Origin: Triticum aestivum
Lineage: Eukaryota; Streptophyta; Magnoliopsida; Poales; Poaceae
Reading direction: 5' to 3'
DNA: 64,000 bases
Assembly (NCBI RefSeq): GCF_018294505.1
Contig: NC_057811.1
Coordinates: 403,956,790-404,020,789 of the forward strand
Shown here: piece after piece, positions 33,453 to 45,899 of the stretch
Layout: the number at the start of each line of letters is the position of its first letter
Position numbering within the stretch: the stretch's first letter is position 1
Notes under the pieces: generated by a model
Databases searched by the model: none
What the model saw: only the letters and a program-made list of their open reading frames with translations
Told to the model about the DNA's origin: nothing
Made by a program: the position numbers and the translations under genes

Positions 33453-34760
33453 TCATATGTGCTTCACAAGATTATTGAGTAGCTGCATGTGCACGTGCTG
33501 ATTTCGAAGATTATGATGCATCTGCAGGAAGTTCATAAGCTGAGCCGCATCTTGATCTTCTGGGATTTCAACTTGTTCTCCGGGTGCTTCGAAATCATGG
33601 GCTTGGGCTACACTATCACCCTCATCCTCGACAATCATATTGTGAATAATACAACGTGTCATCAGCTGCCACAAAGTTTCCGATTTCCACATCATTGCAG
33701 CGCTCCGCACAATTCCCCAACGAGCTTGAAGCACACCAAATGCCCTCTCCACGTCCTTTATAGCCGCTTCTTGCATTGTTGCAAAGTGACTCTGTTTATT
33801 GCCACGCGGCTCGGATATGGTCTTCACAAACGCCGCCCATTGAGGATAGATACCATCGGCAAGATAGTACCCCATGTTGTAGTCCCGGCCGTTGATGGTG
33901 TAGTTGCACGGCGGTGATTCCCCATTGCAAAGCCTCCTAAACACCGGAGATCGTTGAAGCACATTGGTGTCGTTGTGAGAACCGGGCATTCCAAAGAAAG
34001 GATGCCAAATCCATAAGTCATGTGATGCCACCGCTTCTAGTATGATGGTGGCCTCTCTGGTGTGACCTTGATACAGTCCCCGCAGACCTTTGGGGCAGTT
34101 TTTCCATTGCCAATGCATGCAATCAATTGATCCGAGCATTCCTGGAAACCCCCTTGCCTCTTCAATAGCCAACAACTTCTCCGTGTCCTACGCATTTGGT
34201 TCGCTGAGATACTCCGGTCCAAACACCTCAACCACAACGCGAGCAAATTTGACAGTAGTCTTGAGGCATGTGATCTCCCCCATCTTGACCATCTCACCAA
34301 CGGCGTCTGCAGCAGTACCAAGTGCAAGCATCCTCAGAGCAGCCGTGCACTTCTGCTTGGCCGAGAAAGAGAGTTGGCCACAGCAATCCCTTCTCAGCTT
34401 GAAGTAGTCGTCGTGTGCCTCCACTCCCTCCGCAATGCGCAAAAACAATGGTTTCTGCATGCGAAAACGGCGACGAAATCATGGATCATCCGGGAAAGCA
34501 TGTGTGGGAGCAAAGTAGTCATTGTGCAGTCGCTTTACTCCGGACACCTTTTCCCAGTTGATCACTCTTCCCCCTTTAATTGAGCCCTTGAAGTTGAGAA
34601 TATGCTCCACTTGCCGGTCCATTTCCTCTTGCATGCTCATGAGCATGATCATGTCCACTTCTTCGTCCGAATCCAACGAATCGAAGAACTCATCTTTAAT
34701 CATTTGGTCAAGCTCCGTCGGTCCATACTCCTTGTCCGACGAAGCATCGGAATCCATCAT
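33453..34760 (-). pseudogene. Harbinger transposase, two in-frame stops
   Basis: One continuous frame of 435 codons from 34760 to 33453, broken only by TGA at 34479-34481 and TAG at 34188-34190. It has an acidic N-terminus (residues 1-50), a helical region, and a DDE_Tnp_4 domain: first Asp in GSIDCMHW, second Asp in SHNDTNVLQRS, Glu in DVERAFGVLQARWG. These are the HARBI1-type catalytic residues. Both stops are explained by single substitutions in otherwise conserved family codons. It is related to plant proteins often annotated as putative nuclease HARBI1. Inactive as it stands. Confidence 0.88.
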
Positions 34761-34981
34761 TTACCTAACAAAATCACAATAATCCAGTCGGTCAATGTGT
34801 CAAATACATCAAGCGCAAGGCGGAGCCGGAGAGTTGCCGGACGTACCACGGTGGCGTCCGGGCCGGCGATAACGTCCACCGCGGCGAGGACGGGAGCGCT
34901 CTTCTGGAGCTGGCGGCGGAGAGCCTGGGAACAGCTGCGGAGCTGCGAGCCGGACGACGCGGAGGAGAAAGAACAGAGGAG

Positions 34982-34986
34982 ACAGC
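34982..34986. repeat. probable target-site duplication of element B, left (ACAGC)
   Basis: ACAGC precedes the TGAAGG start of element B; AGAGC at 52107-52111 follows its CCAACA end. Four of five bases agree, so one copy has mutated. Confidence 0.7.
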
Positions 34987-36712
34987 TGAAGGAAATATGC
35001 CCTAGAGGCAATAATAAAGTTATTATTTATTTCCTTATTTCATGATAAATGTTTATTATTCATGCTAGAATTGTATTAACCGGAAACATAATACTTGTGT
35101 GAATACATAGACAAACAGAGTGTCACTAGTATGCCTCTACTTGACTAGCTCGTTGATCAAAGATGGTTATGTTTCCTAGCCATAGGCATGAGTTGTCATT
35201 TGATTAACGGGATCACATCATTAGGAGAATGATGTGATTGATTTGACCCATTCCGTTAGCTTAGCACTTGATCGTTTAGTATTCTGCTATTGCTTTCTTC
35301 ATGACTTATACATGTTCCTATGACTATGAGATTATGCAACTCCCGTTTACCGGAGGAACACTTTGTGTGCTACCAAACGTCACAACGTAACTAGGTGATT
35401 ATAAAGGTGCTCTACAGGTGTCTCCGAAGGTACTTGTTGGGTTGGCGTATTTCGAGATTAGGATTTGTCACTCCGATTGTCGGAGAGGTATCTCTGGGCC
35501 CACTCAGTAATGCACATCACTATAAGCCTTGCAAGCATTGTAACTAATGAGTTAGTTGTGGGATGATGTATTACGGAACGAGTAAAGAGACTTGTCGGTA
35601 GCGAGATTGAACTAGGTATTGAGATACCGACGATCGAATCTCGGGCAAGTAACATACCAATGACAAAGGGAACAACATATGTTGTTATGCGGTTTGACCG
35701 ATAAAGATCTTTGTAGAATATGTGGGAGCCAATATGAGCATCCATGTTCCTCTATCGGTTATTGACCGGAGACGTGTCTCGGTCATGTCTACATTGTTCT
35801 CGAACTCGTAGGGTCCGCACGCTTAAAGTTCGATGACGGTTATATTATGAGTTTATGTGTTTTGATGTACCGAAGGTAGTTCGGAGTCCCAGATGATATC
35901 GGGGACATGACGAGGAGTCTCGAAATGGCCGAGACGTAAAGATTGATATATTGGACGACTATATTCAGACATCGGAAAGGTTCCGAGTGATTCGGGTATT
36001 TTTCGGAGTACCGGAGAGTTACGGGAATTCGCCGGGGAGTATATGGGCCTTATTGGGCTTTAAGGGAAAGAGAGAGGAGAGGCTGGGCGCCCCCCAAAGG
36101 CCTAGTCCGAATTGGACTAGGGGGAGGGGCTGCGCCCCCTCCTTCCTTCTCTTCTCTCTCCCCTTTCCTTGACTCCTACTCCTACTACTTGGAAGGGGGG
36201 GAATCCTACTCCCGGTGGGAGTAGGACTCCTCCTAGGGCGCGCCATAGAGAGGGCAGGCCCTCCCCCTCCTCCACTCCTTTATATACGGGGAGGGGGCAC
36301 CCCTTGGAGACACAACAATTGATCTCTTGATCTTAGCCATGTGCGGTGCCCCCCTCCACCATAATCCACCTCGATAATATCGTAGCGGTGCTTAGGCGAA
36401 GCCCTGCATCGGTAGAACATCATCATCATCACCACACCGTCGTGCTGACGGAACTCTCCCTCAAAGCTCGGCTGGATCGGAGTTCGAGGGACGTCATCGA
36501 GCTGAACGTGTGCTGAACTCGGAGGTGCCGTGCGTTCGGTACTTGATCGGTCGGATTGTGAAGACGTACGACTACATCAACCGCGTTGTGCTAACGCTTC
36601 CGCTTTCGGTCTATGAGGGTACGTGGACAACACTCTCCCCTCTCGTTGCTATGCATCACCATGATCATGTGTGTGCATAGGAAATTTTTTGAAATTACTA
36701 CGTTCCCCAACA
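34987..36712 (+). repeat. 5' LTR of element B
   Basis: 1726 bp. A TATA-like TTATATACGG lies near 36281, in a GC-rich tract. The primer-binding site TGGCATCCGAGCCTGG follows at 36714. Confidence 0.95.
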
Positions 36713-37979
36713 GTGGCATCCGAGCCTGGTTTTATGCGTAGATGTTATATGCACGAGTAGAACACAAGTGAGTTGTGGGCAATACAAGTCATACTGCTTA
36801 CCAGCATGTCACACTTTGGTTTGGCAGTATTGTTGGATGAAGCGGCCCGTACCGACATTACGCGTACGCTTACGCGAGACTGGTTCTACCGACGTGCTTT
36901 GCACACAGGTGGCTGGCGGGTGTCAGTTTCTACAACTTTAGTTAAACCGAGTGTGGCTACGCCCGGTCCTTGAGAAGGTTAAAACAGCACTAACTTGACG
37001 AACTATCGTTATGATTTTGATGCGTAGGTAAGAAAGGTTCTTGCTTAGCCCGTAGCAGCCACGTAAAACTTGCAATAACAAAGTAGAGGACGACTAACTT
37101 GTTTTTGCAGGGCATGTTGTGATGTGATATGGTCAAGGCATGATGCTAAATTTTATTGTATGAGATGATCATGTTTTGTAACCGAGTTATCGGCAACTGG
37201 CAGGAGCCATATGGTTGTCCCTTTATTGTATGCAATGTAATCGCCCTGTAATGCTTTACTTTATCACTAAGCGGTAGCGATAGTCGTAAAAGTATAAGTT
37301 GGCGAGACGACAACGATGCTACGATGGAGATCAAGGTGTCGCGCCCGTGACGATGGTGATCATGATGGTGCTTCAGAGATGGAGATCACAAGCACAAGAT
37401 GATGATGGCCATATCATATCACTCACATTGATTGCATGTGATGTTTATCTTTTATGCATCTTATCTTGCTTTGATTGACGGTAGCATTATAAGATGATCT
37501 CTCACTAAATTATCAAGGTATAAGTGTTCTCCCTGAGTCTGCACCGTTGCGAAAGTTCTTCGTGCTGAGACACCACGTGATGATCGGGTGTGATAGGCTT
37601 TACATTCAAATACAACGGGTGCAAAACAGTTGCACACGCGGAATACTCAGGTTAAACTTGACGAGCCTAGCATATAACAGATATGGCCTCGGAACACTGA
37701 GACCGAAAGGTCGAGCGTGAATCATATAGTAGATATGATCAACATAGTGATGTTCACCATTGAAACTACTCCATCTCACGTGATGATCGGACATGGTTTA
37801 GTTGATTTGGATCACGTGATCACTTAGAGGATTAGAGGGATGTCTATCTAAGTGGGAGTTCTTAAGTAATATGATTAATTGAACTTAAATTTATCATGAA
37901 CTTAGTCCTGGTAGTATTAGCATATCTATGTTGTAGATCAATAGCTCGCGTTTAGCTCCCCTGTTTTATTTTGATATAT

Positions 37980-38998
37980 TCCTAGAGAAAACTAAGTTGA
38001 AAGATGTTAGTAGCAATGATGCGGACTTGGTCCGTGATCTGAGGATTAACATCATTGCTGCACAGAAGTATTATGTCCTTGATGCACCGCTAGGTGACAG
38101 AACTATTGCAGGAGCAGATGCAGACGTTATGAATGTTTTGACAAAAGCTCGGTATGATGACTACTTGATAGTTTAGTGCACCATGCTTTACGGCTTAGAA
38201 CCGGGACTTCAAAAATGTTTTGAACGCCACGGAGCATATAAGATGTTCCAAGAGTTAAAATTGGTATTTCATACTCGTGCCCATGTCGAGAGGTATGAGA
38301 CCTCTGACAGTACTTTGCCAATAAGATGGAGGAGAATAGCTCAACCAGTGAGCATGTGCTCAGATTGTCTGAGTACTACAATTACTTGAATCAAGTGGGA
38401 GTTAATCTTCCAGATAAGATAGTAATTGACAAAGTTCTCTAGTCACTATCACCAAGTTAATAGAACTTCGTGATGAACTATAATATGCAAGGGATGACGA
38501 AAGTAATTCCCGAGCTCTTCGTGATGCTGAGATCGGCGAAGGTAGAAATCAAGAAAAGAGCATCAAGTGTTGATGGTTAACAAGATCACTAGTTTCAAGA
38601 AAAGGACAAAGGGAACGAAGGGGAACTTCAAGAAGAACGGCAAGCAAGTTGCTGCTCAAGTGAAGAAGCCCAAGTTTGGACCTAAGCCTGAGACTAAGTG
38701 CTTCTACTGCAAAGGGACTGGTCACTGGAAGCGGAACTGCCCCAAGTATTTGGCAGATAAGAAGGATGGCAAAGTGAACAAAGGTATATTTGATATACAT
38801 GTTATTGATGTGTACTTTACTAGTGTTTATAGCAACCCTTCAGTATTTGATACTAGTTCAGTTGCTAAGATTAGTAACTCGAAACGGGAGTTGCAGAATG
38901 AACATAGACTAGTTAAGGATGAAGTGACAATGTGTGTTGGAAGTGGTTCCAAGATTGATATGATCATCATCGCACACTCCCTATACTTTCGGGATTAG
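37980..38998 (+). pseudogene. gag: gag-protease remnant of element B
   Basis: Pieces of gag lie in several frames: LDAPLGDRTIAG near 38083 and GLEPGLQKCFERHGAYKM near 38200, followed by stops and shifts. The frame 38567-38998 holds a basic stretch, an intact zinc knuckle (CFYCKGTGHWKRNC) and a protease region where the catalytic motif reads FDTSSVAKISNS: the invariant Gly after Asp-Thr has become Ser, so protease activity would be lost even if the frame were open. Confidence 0.85.
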
Positions 38999-38999
38999 T

Positions 39000-41620
39000 G
39001 TTGAACCTAAATAAGTGTTATTTGGTGTTTGCGTTGAGCATGAATATGATTTGATCATGTTTATTGCAATACAGTTATTCATTTAAGTTAGAGAATAATT
39101 GTTGTTCTGTTTACATGAATAAAACCTTATATGGTTACTCACCCAATGAAAATGGTTCGTTGGATCTCGATCGTAGTGATACACATATTCATAATATTGA
39201 AACCAAAAGATGCAAAGTTAATTATGATAGTGCAACTTATTTGTGGCACTGCCATTTAGGTCATATTGGTGTAAAGCGCATGAAGAAACTCCATGCTGAT
39301 GAGCTTTTGGAATCACTTGATTATGAATCATTTGATGCTTGCGAACCATGCCTTATGGGCAAGATGACTAAGACCCCGTTCTCCGGAACAATGGAGCGAG
39401 CAACTGACTTATTGGAAATAATACATACTGATGTATGCGATCCGATGAGTGTTGAGGCTCGCGGCGGGTATCGTTATTTTCTGACCTTCACAGATGATTT
39501 GAACAGATATGGGTATATCTACTTGATGAAACATAAGTCTGAAACATTTGAAAAGTTCAAAGAATTTCAGAGTGAAGTGGAAAATCATCGTGACAAAAAA
39601 ATAAGGTTTCTACGATCTGATCGCGGAGACAAATATTTGAGTTACGAGTTTGGTCTTCAATTAAAACAATGTGGAATAGTTTCACAAATTCGTGCCACCT
39701 GGAACACCACAACATAATGGTGTGTCCTAATGTCATAACCGTACTTTATTGGATATAGTGCAATCTATGATGTTTCTTACCGATTTACCACTATAGTTTT
39801 GGGGTTATGCATTAGAGACAGCCGCATTCACGTAAAAAAAGGGCACCATCTAAATTCGTTTGAGATGACACCGTATGAACTGTGGTTTGGCAAGAAACCA
39901 AAGTTGTCGTTTCTTAAAGATTGGGGTTACGATGCTTATAAGAAAAAAATTCATCATGATAAGCTCAAACCCAAATCGGAGAAATGTGTCTTCATAGGAT
40001 ACCCAAAGGAGACAGTTGGGTACACTTTCTATCACAGATCCGAAGGCAAGATATTCGTTGCTAAGAAGGAGTTTCTCTCGAAAGAAGTGAGTGGGAGGAA
40101 AGTAGAACTTAATGAGGTAACTGTACCTGCTCCCTTATTGGAAAGTAGTTCATCACAGAAATCTATTCCTGTGACTCCTACATCAATTAGTGAGGAAGCT
40201 AATGATGATGATCATGTAACTTCAGATCAAGTTACTATCGAACCTCGTAGGTCAACTAGAGTGAGATCCACACCAGAGTGGTACGGTAATCCTATTATGG
40301 AGGTCATGTTACTTGACCATGACGAACCTACGAACTATGAAGAAGCGATGATGAGCCCAAATTCCGCGAAATGGTTTGAGGCCATGAAATCTGAGATGGG
40401 ATCCATGTATGAGAACAAATTATGGACTTTGATTGACTTGCCCAAATGATCGGCGAGCCATTGAGATTAAATGGATCTTCAAGAGGAAGACGGACGCTGA
40501 TAGTAGTGTTACTATCTACAAAGCTAGAATTGCCGCAAAAGGTTTTTGACAAGTTCAAGGTGTTGACTACGATGAGAGTTTCTCACTCGTATCTATGCTT
40601 AAGTTTGTCCGAATCATGTTAGCAATTGCCGCATTTTATGAAATCTGGCAAATGGATAAACAAAACTGCATTCCTTAATGGATTTATTAAAGAATAATTG
40701 TATATGATGCAACCAGAAGGTTTTGTCGATCCTAAAGGTGTTAACAAAATGTGCAAGCTCTAGCGATCCATCTATGGACTGGTGCAAGCATCTCGGAGTT
40801 GGAATATACGCTTTGATGAGTTGATCAAAACATATAGTTTTATACAGACTTGCGGTGAAGCCTGTATTTACAAGAAAGTGAGTGGGAGCACTACAACATT
40901 TCTGATAAGTATATGTGAATGGCATATTGTTGATCGAAAATAATGTAGAATTATTCTGCAAAGCATAAAGGAGTGTTTGAAAGGAGTTTTTCAAAGAAAG
41001 ACCTCGGTGAAGCTGCTTACATATTGAGCATCCAGATCTATAGAGATAGATCAAAACGCTTGATAAGTTTTTTCAATGAGTACATACCTTGACAAGATTT
41101 TGAAGTAGTTCAAAATGGAACAGTCAAAGAAAGAGTTCTTGCGTGTGTTACAAGGTGTGAAATTGAGTAAGACTCAAAGCCCGACCACGGCAGAAGATAG
41201 AAAGAGAATGAAAGTCATTCCCTATGCCTCAGCCATAGGTTCTATAAAGTATGTCATGCTATGTACCAGATCTATTGTATACCCTACACTGATTTTGGCA
41301 AGGGAGTACAATAGTGATCTAGGAGTAGATCACTGGACAGCGGTCAAAATTATCCTTAGTGGAATAAGGATATGTTTCTCGATTATGGAGGTGACAAAAG
41401 GTTCGTCGTAAAAGGGTTACGTCGATACAAGTTTTGGCACTGATCCAGATGACTCTAAGTCTTCATCTGGATACATATTGAAAGTGGGAGCAATTAGCTA
41501 AAGTAGGTCCGTGCAGAACATTGTAGACATAGAAATTTGCAAAATACATACGGATCTGAATATGGCAGACCCGTTGGCTAAACTTCTCTCACAAGCAAAA
41601 CATGATCACACCTTAGTACT
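39000..41620 (+). pseudogene. pol: integrase-RT-RNase H remnant of element B
   Basis: Integrase region 39064-39717 (WHCHLGH, CEPCLMGK, then HTDVCDP, where the family has CGP). A break near 39717-39799 separates it from the C-terminal integrase and linker (39799-40449). RT sequence from 40450 is present in short frames with many stops and small indels; FVDPKGVNKMCKL (near 40720) and EACIYKKVSGS (near 40857) are recognisable, while the YVDD region is destroyed. RNase H is mostly deleted: only short 3' pieces such as NMADPLAK (near 41560) remain. The region is shorter than in element A by a large RNase H deletion. Confidence 0.88.
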
Positions 41621-41625
41621 CTTTG

Positions 41626-41770
41626 GGTGTTAATCACATAGCGATGTGAACTAGATTATTGACTCTAGTAAACCCTTTGGGTGTTGGTCACATGACGATG
41701 TGAACTATGGGTGTTAATCACATGGTGATGTGAACTATTGATGTTAAATCACATGGCGATGTGATCTAGA
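41626..41770 (+). repeat. tandem repeats upstream of the element B polypurine tract
   Basis: Four degenerate copies of GGGTGTTAATCACATAGCGATG plus TGAACTA, units of about 29-45 bp, just before the polypurine tract. Elements A and C have only one or a partial copy there, so this is an expansion specific to element B. Confidence 0.8.
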
Positions 41771-41797
41771 TTATTGACTCTAGTGCAAGTGGGAGAC

Positions 41798-42863
41798 TGA
41801 AGGAAATATGCCCTAGAGGCAATAATAAAGTTATTATTTATTTCCTTATTTCATGATAAATGTTTATTATTCATGCTAGAATTGTATTAACCAGAAACAT
41901 AATACTTGTGTGAATACATAGACAAACAGAGTGTCACTAGTATGCCTCTACTTGACTAGCTCGTTGATCAAAGATGGTTATGTTTCCTAGCCATAGGCAT
42001 GAGTTGTCATTTGATTAACGGTATCACATCATTAGGAGAATGATGTGATTGACTTGACCCATTCCGTTAGCTTAGCACTTGATCGTTTAGTATTCTGCTA
42101 TTGCTTTCTTCATGATTTATACATGTTCCTATGACTATGAGATTATGCAACTCCCGTTTACCGGAGGAACAATTTGTGTGCTACCAAACGTCACAACGTA
42201 ACTAGGTGATTATAAAGGTGCTCTACAGGTGTCTCCGAAGGTACTTGTTGGGTTGGCGTATTTCGAGATTAGGATTTGTCACTCCGATTGTCGGAGAGGT
42301 ATCTCTGGGCCCACTCAGTAATGCACATCACTATAAGCCTTGCAAGCATTGTAACTAATGAGTTAGTTGTGGGATGATGTATTACGGAACGAGTAAAGAG
42401 ACTTGTCGGTAGCGAGATTGAACTAGGTATTGAGATACCGACGATCGAATCTTGGGCAAGTAACATACCGATGACAAAGGGAACAATGTATGTTGTTATG
42501 CGGTTTGACCGATAAAGATCTTTGTAGAATATGTGGGAGCCAATATGAGCATCCAGGTTCCTCTATTGGTTATTGACCGGACACGTGTCTCGGTCATGTC
42601 TACATTGTTCTCGAACTCGTAGGGTCCACACGCTTAAAGTTCAATGACGGTTATATTATGAGTTTATGTGTTTTGATGTACCGAAGGTAGTTCGGAGTCC
42701 CAGATGATATCGGGGACATGACGAGGATTCGCGAAATGGTCGAGACGTAAAGATCGATATATTGGACGACTATATTCGGACATCGGAAAGGTTCTGAATG
42801 ATTCGGGTATTTTTCGGAGTACCGGAGAGTTACGGGAATTCGCCGGGGAGTATATGGGCCTTA
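41798..42863 (+). repeat. 3' LTR of element B, first part
   Basis: Begins TGAAGGAAATATGCCC after the polypurine tract AAGTGGGAGAC. It stops at GGGCCTTA, where element C is inserted; the remaining 658 bp resume at 51449. Confidence 0.95.
42859..42863. repeat. target-site duplication of element C, left (CCTTA)
   Basis: CCTTA precedes element C and recurs at 51444-51448. The intact 5' LTR of element B has a single CCTTA at the matching position (followed by TTGGGC), which confirms the empty site. Confidence 0.96.
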
Positions 42864-44609
42864 TGTTGGAAATATGCCCTAGAGGCAATAATAAAATGGT
42901 TATTATTGTATTTCCTTGTTCATGATAGTTGTCTATTGTTCATGCTATAATTGTATTAACTGGAAACCGTAATACATGTGTGAATACATAGACCACAACA
43001 TGTCCCTAGTAAGCCTCTAGTTGACTAGCTCGTTGATCAATAGATGGTTATGGTTTCCTGACCATGGACATTGGATGTCATTGATAACGGGATCACATCA
43101 TTAGGAGAATGATGTGATGGACAAGACCCAATCCTAAGCATAGCACAAGATCGTGTAGTTCGTTTGCTAAGAGCTTTTCTAATGTCAAGTATCGTTTCCT
43201 TAGACCATGAGATTGTGCAACTCCCGGATACCGTAGGAATGCTTTGGGTGTACCAAACGTCACAACGTAACTGGGTGGCTATAAAGGTGCACTACAGGTA
43301 TCTCCGAAAGTGTTTGTTGGGTTGGCACGAATCGAGACTGGGATTTGTCACTCCGTATGACGGAGAGGTATCTTTGGGCCCACTCGGTAATGCATCATCA
43401 TAATGAGCTCAATGTGACTAAGGAGTTAGCCACGGGATCATGCGTTACGGAACGAGTAAAGAGAGTTTCCGGTAACGAGATTGAACGAGGTATTGGGATA
43501 CCGACGATCGAATCTCGGGCAAGTAACATACCGATAGACAAAGGGAATTGTATACGGGATTGATTGAATCCCCGACATCGTGGTTCATCCGATGAGATCA
43601 TCGTGGAACATGTGGGAGCCAATATGGGCATCCAGATCCCGCTATTGGTTATTGGCCGAAGAGGTGTCTCGGTCATGTCTGCATGGTTCCCGAACCCGTA
43701 GGGTCTACACACTTAAGGTTCGGTGACGCTAGAGTTGTTATGGGAAATAGTAAGTGGTTACCGAAGGTTGTTCGGAGTCCCGGATGAGATCCCGGACATC
43801 ACGAGGAGTTCCGGAATGGTCCTGCGGTGAAGATCGATATATTGGACGAAGGGTATTGGAGTCCGGAAGTGTTCCGGGGGTACCAGGCTATGGCCAGCAT
43901 GACCGAAAGGTGTTTCGGGAGCCCCGGCAAGTGTTGGAGGGCCTCATGGGCCAAACGGGAAGGGGCAAACCAGCCCACTAAGGGGTGGTGCGCCCCCCAC
44001 ACCCTTTCCCACGTTACTTGGGGAGGTGGGGCGCCTCCACCTGGCTTGGGAGGCAAGCCTCCACCTGCTTGGCTTGGGGGGCAAGTCTCCCTAGGATTTT
44101 CCCTAGGGAGATCCAATCTGCTTGGCCGCCGCCCCCTAGGGGAAACCCTAGGGCACCTCCCCCTCTCCCCTTGCCCCTATATATAGTGGAGGGGTGGGAG
44201 GGCAGCCGCACCTCTTCCCTGGCGCAGCCCTCCCTCCTCATACACCTCCTCCTCCGTAGTGCTTAGCGAAGCTCTGCCGGAGAACCACGAGCTCCATTGC
44301 CACCACGTCGTCGTGCTGCTGGAGTTCTCCCTCAACTTCTCCTCTCCCCTTGCTGGACCAAGAAGGAGGAGACGTCCCCGGGCTGTACGTGTGTTGAAGG
44401 CGGAGGCGCCGTCCGTTCGGCGCTAGATCGGATCTTCCGTGATTTGAATCGCTGCGAGTACGACTCCATCAACCGCGTTCTTGTAACGCTTCCGCTTAGC
44501 GATCTTCAAGGGTATGAAGATGCACTCCCTCTCTCTCGTTGCTAGCATCTCCTAGATTGATCTTGGTGACACGTAGGAAAATTTTGAATTATTGCTACGT
44601 TACCCATCA
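42864..44609 (+). repeat. 5' LTR of element C
   Basis: 1746 bp, with a TATATATAG near 44168. It lacks a 9-bp CTCTTCCTC-type insertion that is present in the 3' LTR near 51081. Confidence 0.96.
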
Positions 44610-45899
44610 GTGGCATCATGAGCTAGGTCTATGCGTAGATTCTATGACAAAGTAGTTGTGGGCGATGATTTGTCCAATTTGCTTGCCGTTACTAGTCTTA
44701 TCTTGATTCAGCGGCATTGTGGGATGAAGCGGCCCGGACCGACCTTACACGTACACTTACGTGAGACAGGTTCCACCGACTGACATGCACTTGATGCATA
44801 AGGTGGCTAGCGGGTGTCTGTCTCTCCCACTTTAGTCGGATCGGATTCGATGAAGAGGGTCCTTATGAAGGGTAAATAGAAATTGGCATATCACCGTTGT
44901 GGCTTTTGCGTAGGTAAGAAACGTTCTTGCTAGAAACCCATAGCAGCCACGTAAAACATGCAACAACAATTAGAGGACGTCTAACTTGTTTTTGCAGGGT
45001 ATGCTATGTGATGTGATATGGCCAAAAGGATGTGATGAATGATATATGTGATGTATGAAATTGATCATGTTCTTGTAATAGGAATCACGACTTGCATGTC
45101 GATGAGTATGACAACCGGCAGGAGCCATAGGAGTTGTCTTAATTTATTGTATGACCTGCGTGTCAATGAAAAACGCCATGTAATTACTTTACTTTATTGC
45201 TAACCGTTAGCCATAGTAGTAGAAGTAATAGTTGGCGAGACAACTTCATGAAGACACGATGATGGAGATCATGGTGTCATGCCGGTGACGAAGGTGATCA
45301 TGCCGCGCCTCGAAGATGGAGATCAAAGGCGCAAGATGATATTGGCCATATCATGTCACTTTATGATTTGCATGTGATGTTTGTCATGTTTACATCTTAT
45401 TTGCTTAGAACGACGGTAGCATAAATAAGATGATCCCTCACTAAAATTTCAAGAGATGTGTTCCCCCTAATTGTGCACCGTTGCGAAGGTTCGTTGTTTC
45501 GAAGCACCACGTGATGATCGGGTGTGATAGATTCTAACGTTCGCATACAACAGGTGTAAGCCAGATTTACACATGCGAAATACTTAGGTTGACTTGACGA
45601 GCCTAGCATGTACAGACATGGCCTCGGAACACGGAAGACCGAAAGGTCGAACATGAGTCGTATAGCAGATACGATCAACATGAAGATGTTCACCGATGAT
45701 GACTAGTCCGTCTCACGTGATGATCGGACACGGCCTAGTTGACTCGGATCATGTATCACTTAGATGACTAGAGGGATGTCTATCTGAGTGGGAGTTCATT
45801 AATATTTTTTTGATTAGATGAACTTAATTATCATGAACATAGTCAAAAGGTCTTTGCAAATTATGTCGTAGCTTACGCTTTAGTTCTACTAAGATATGT

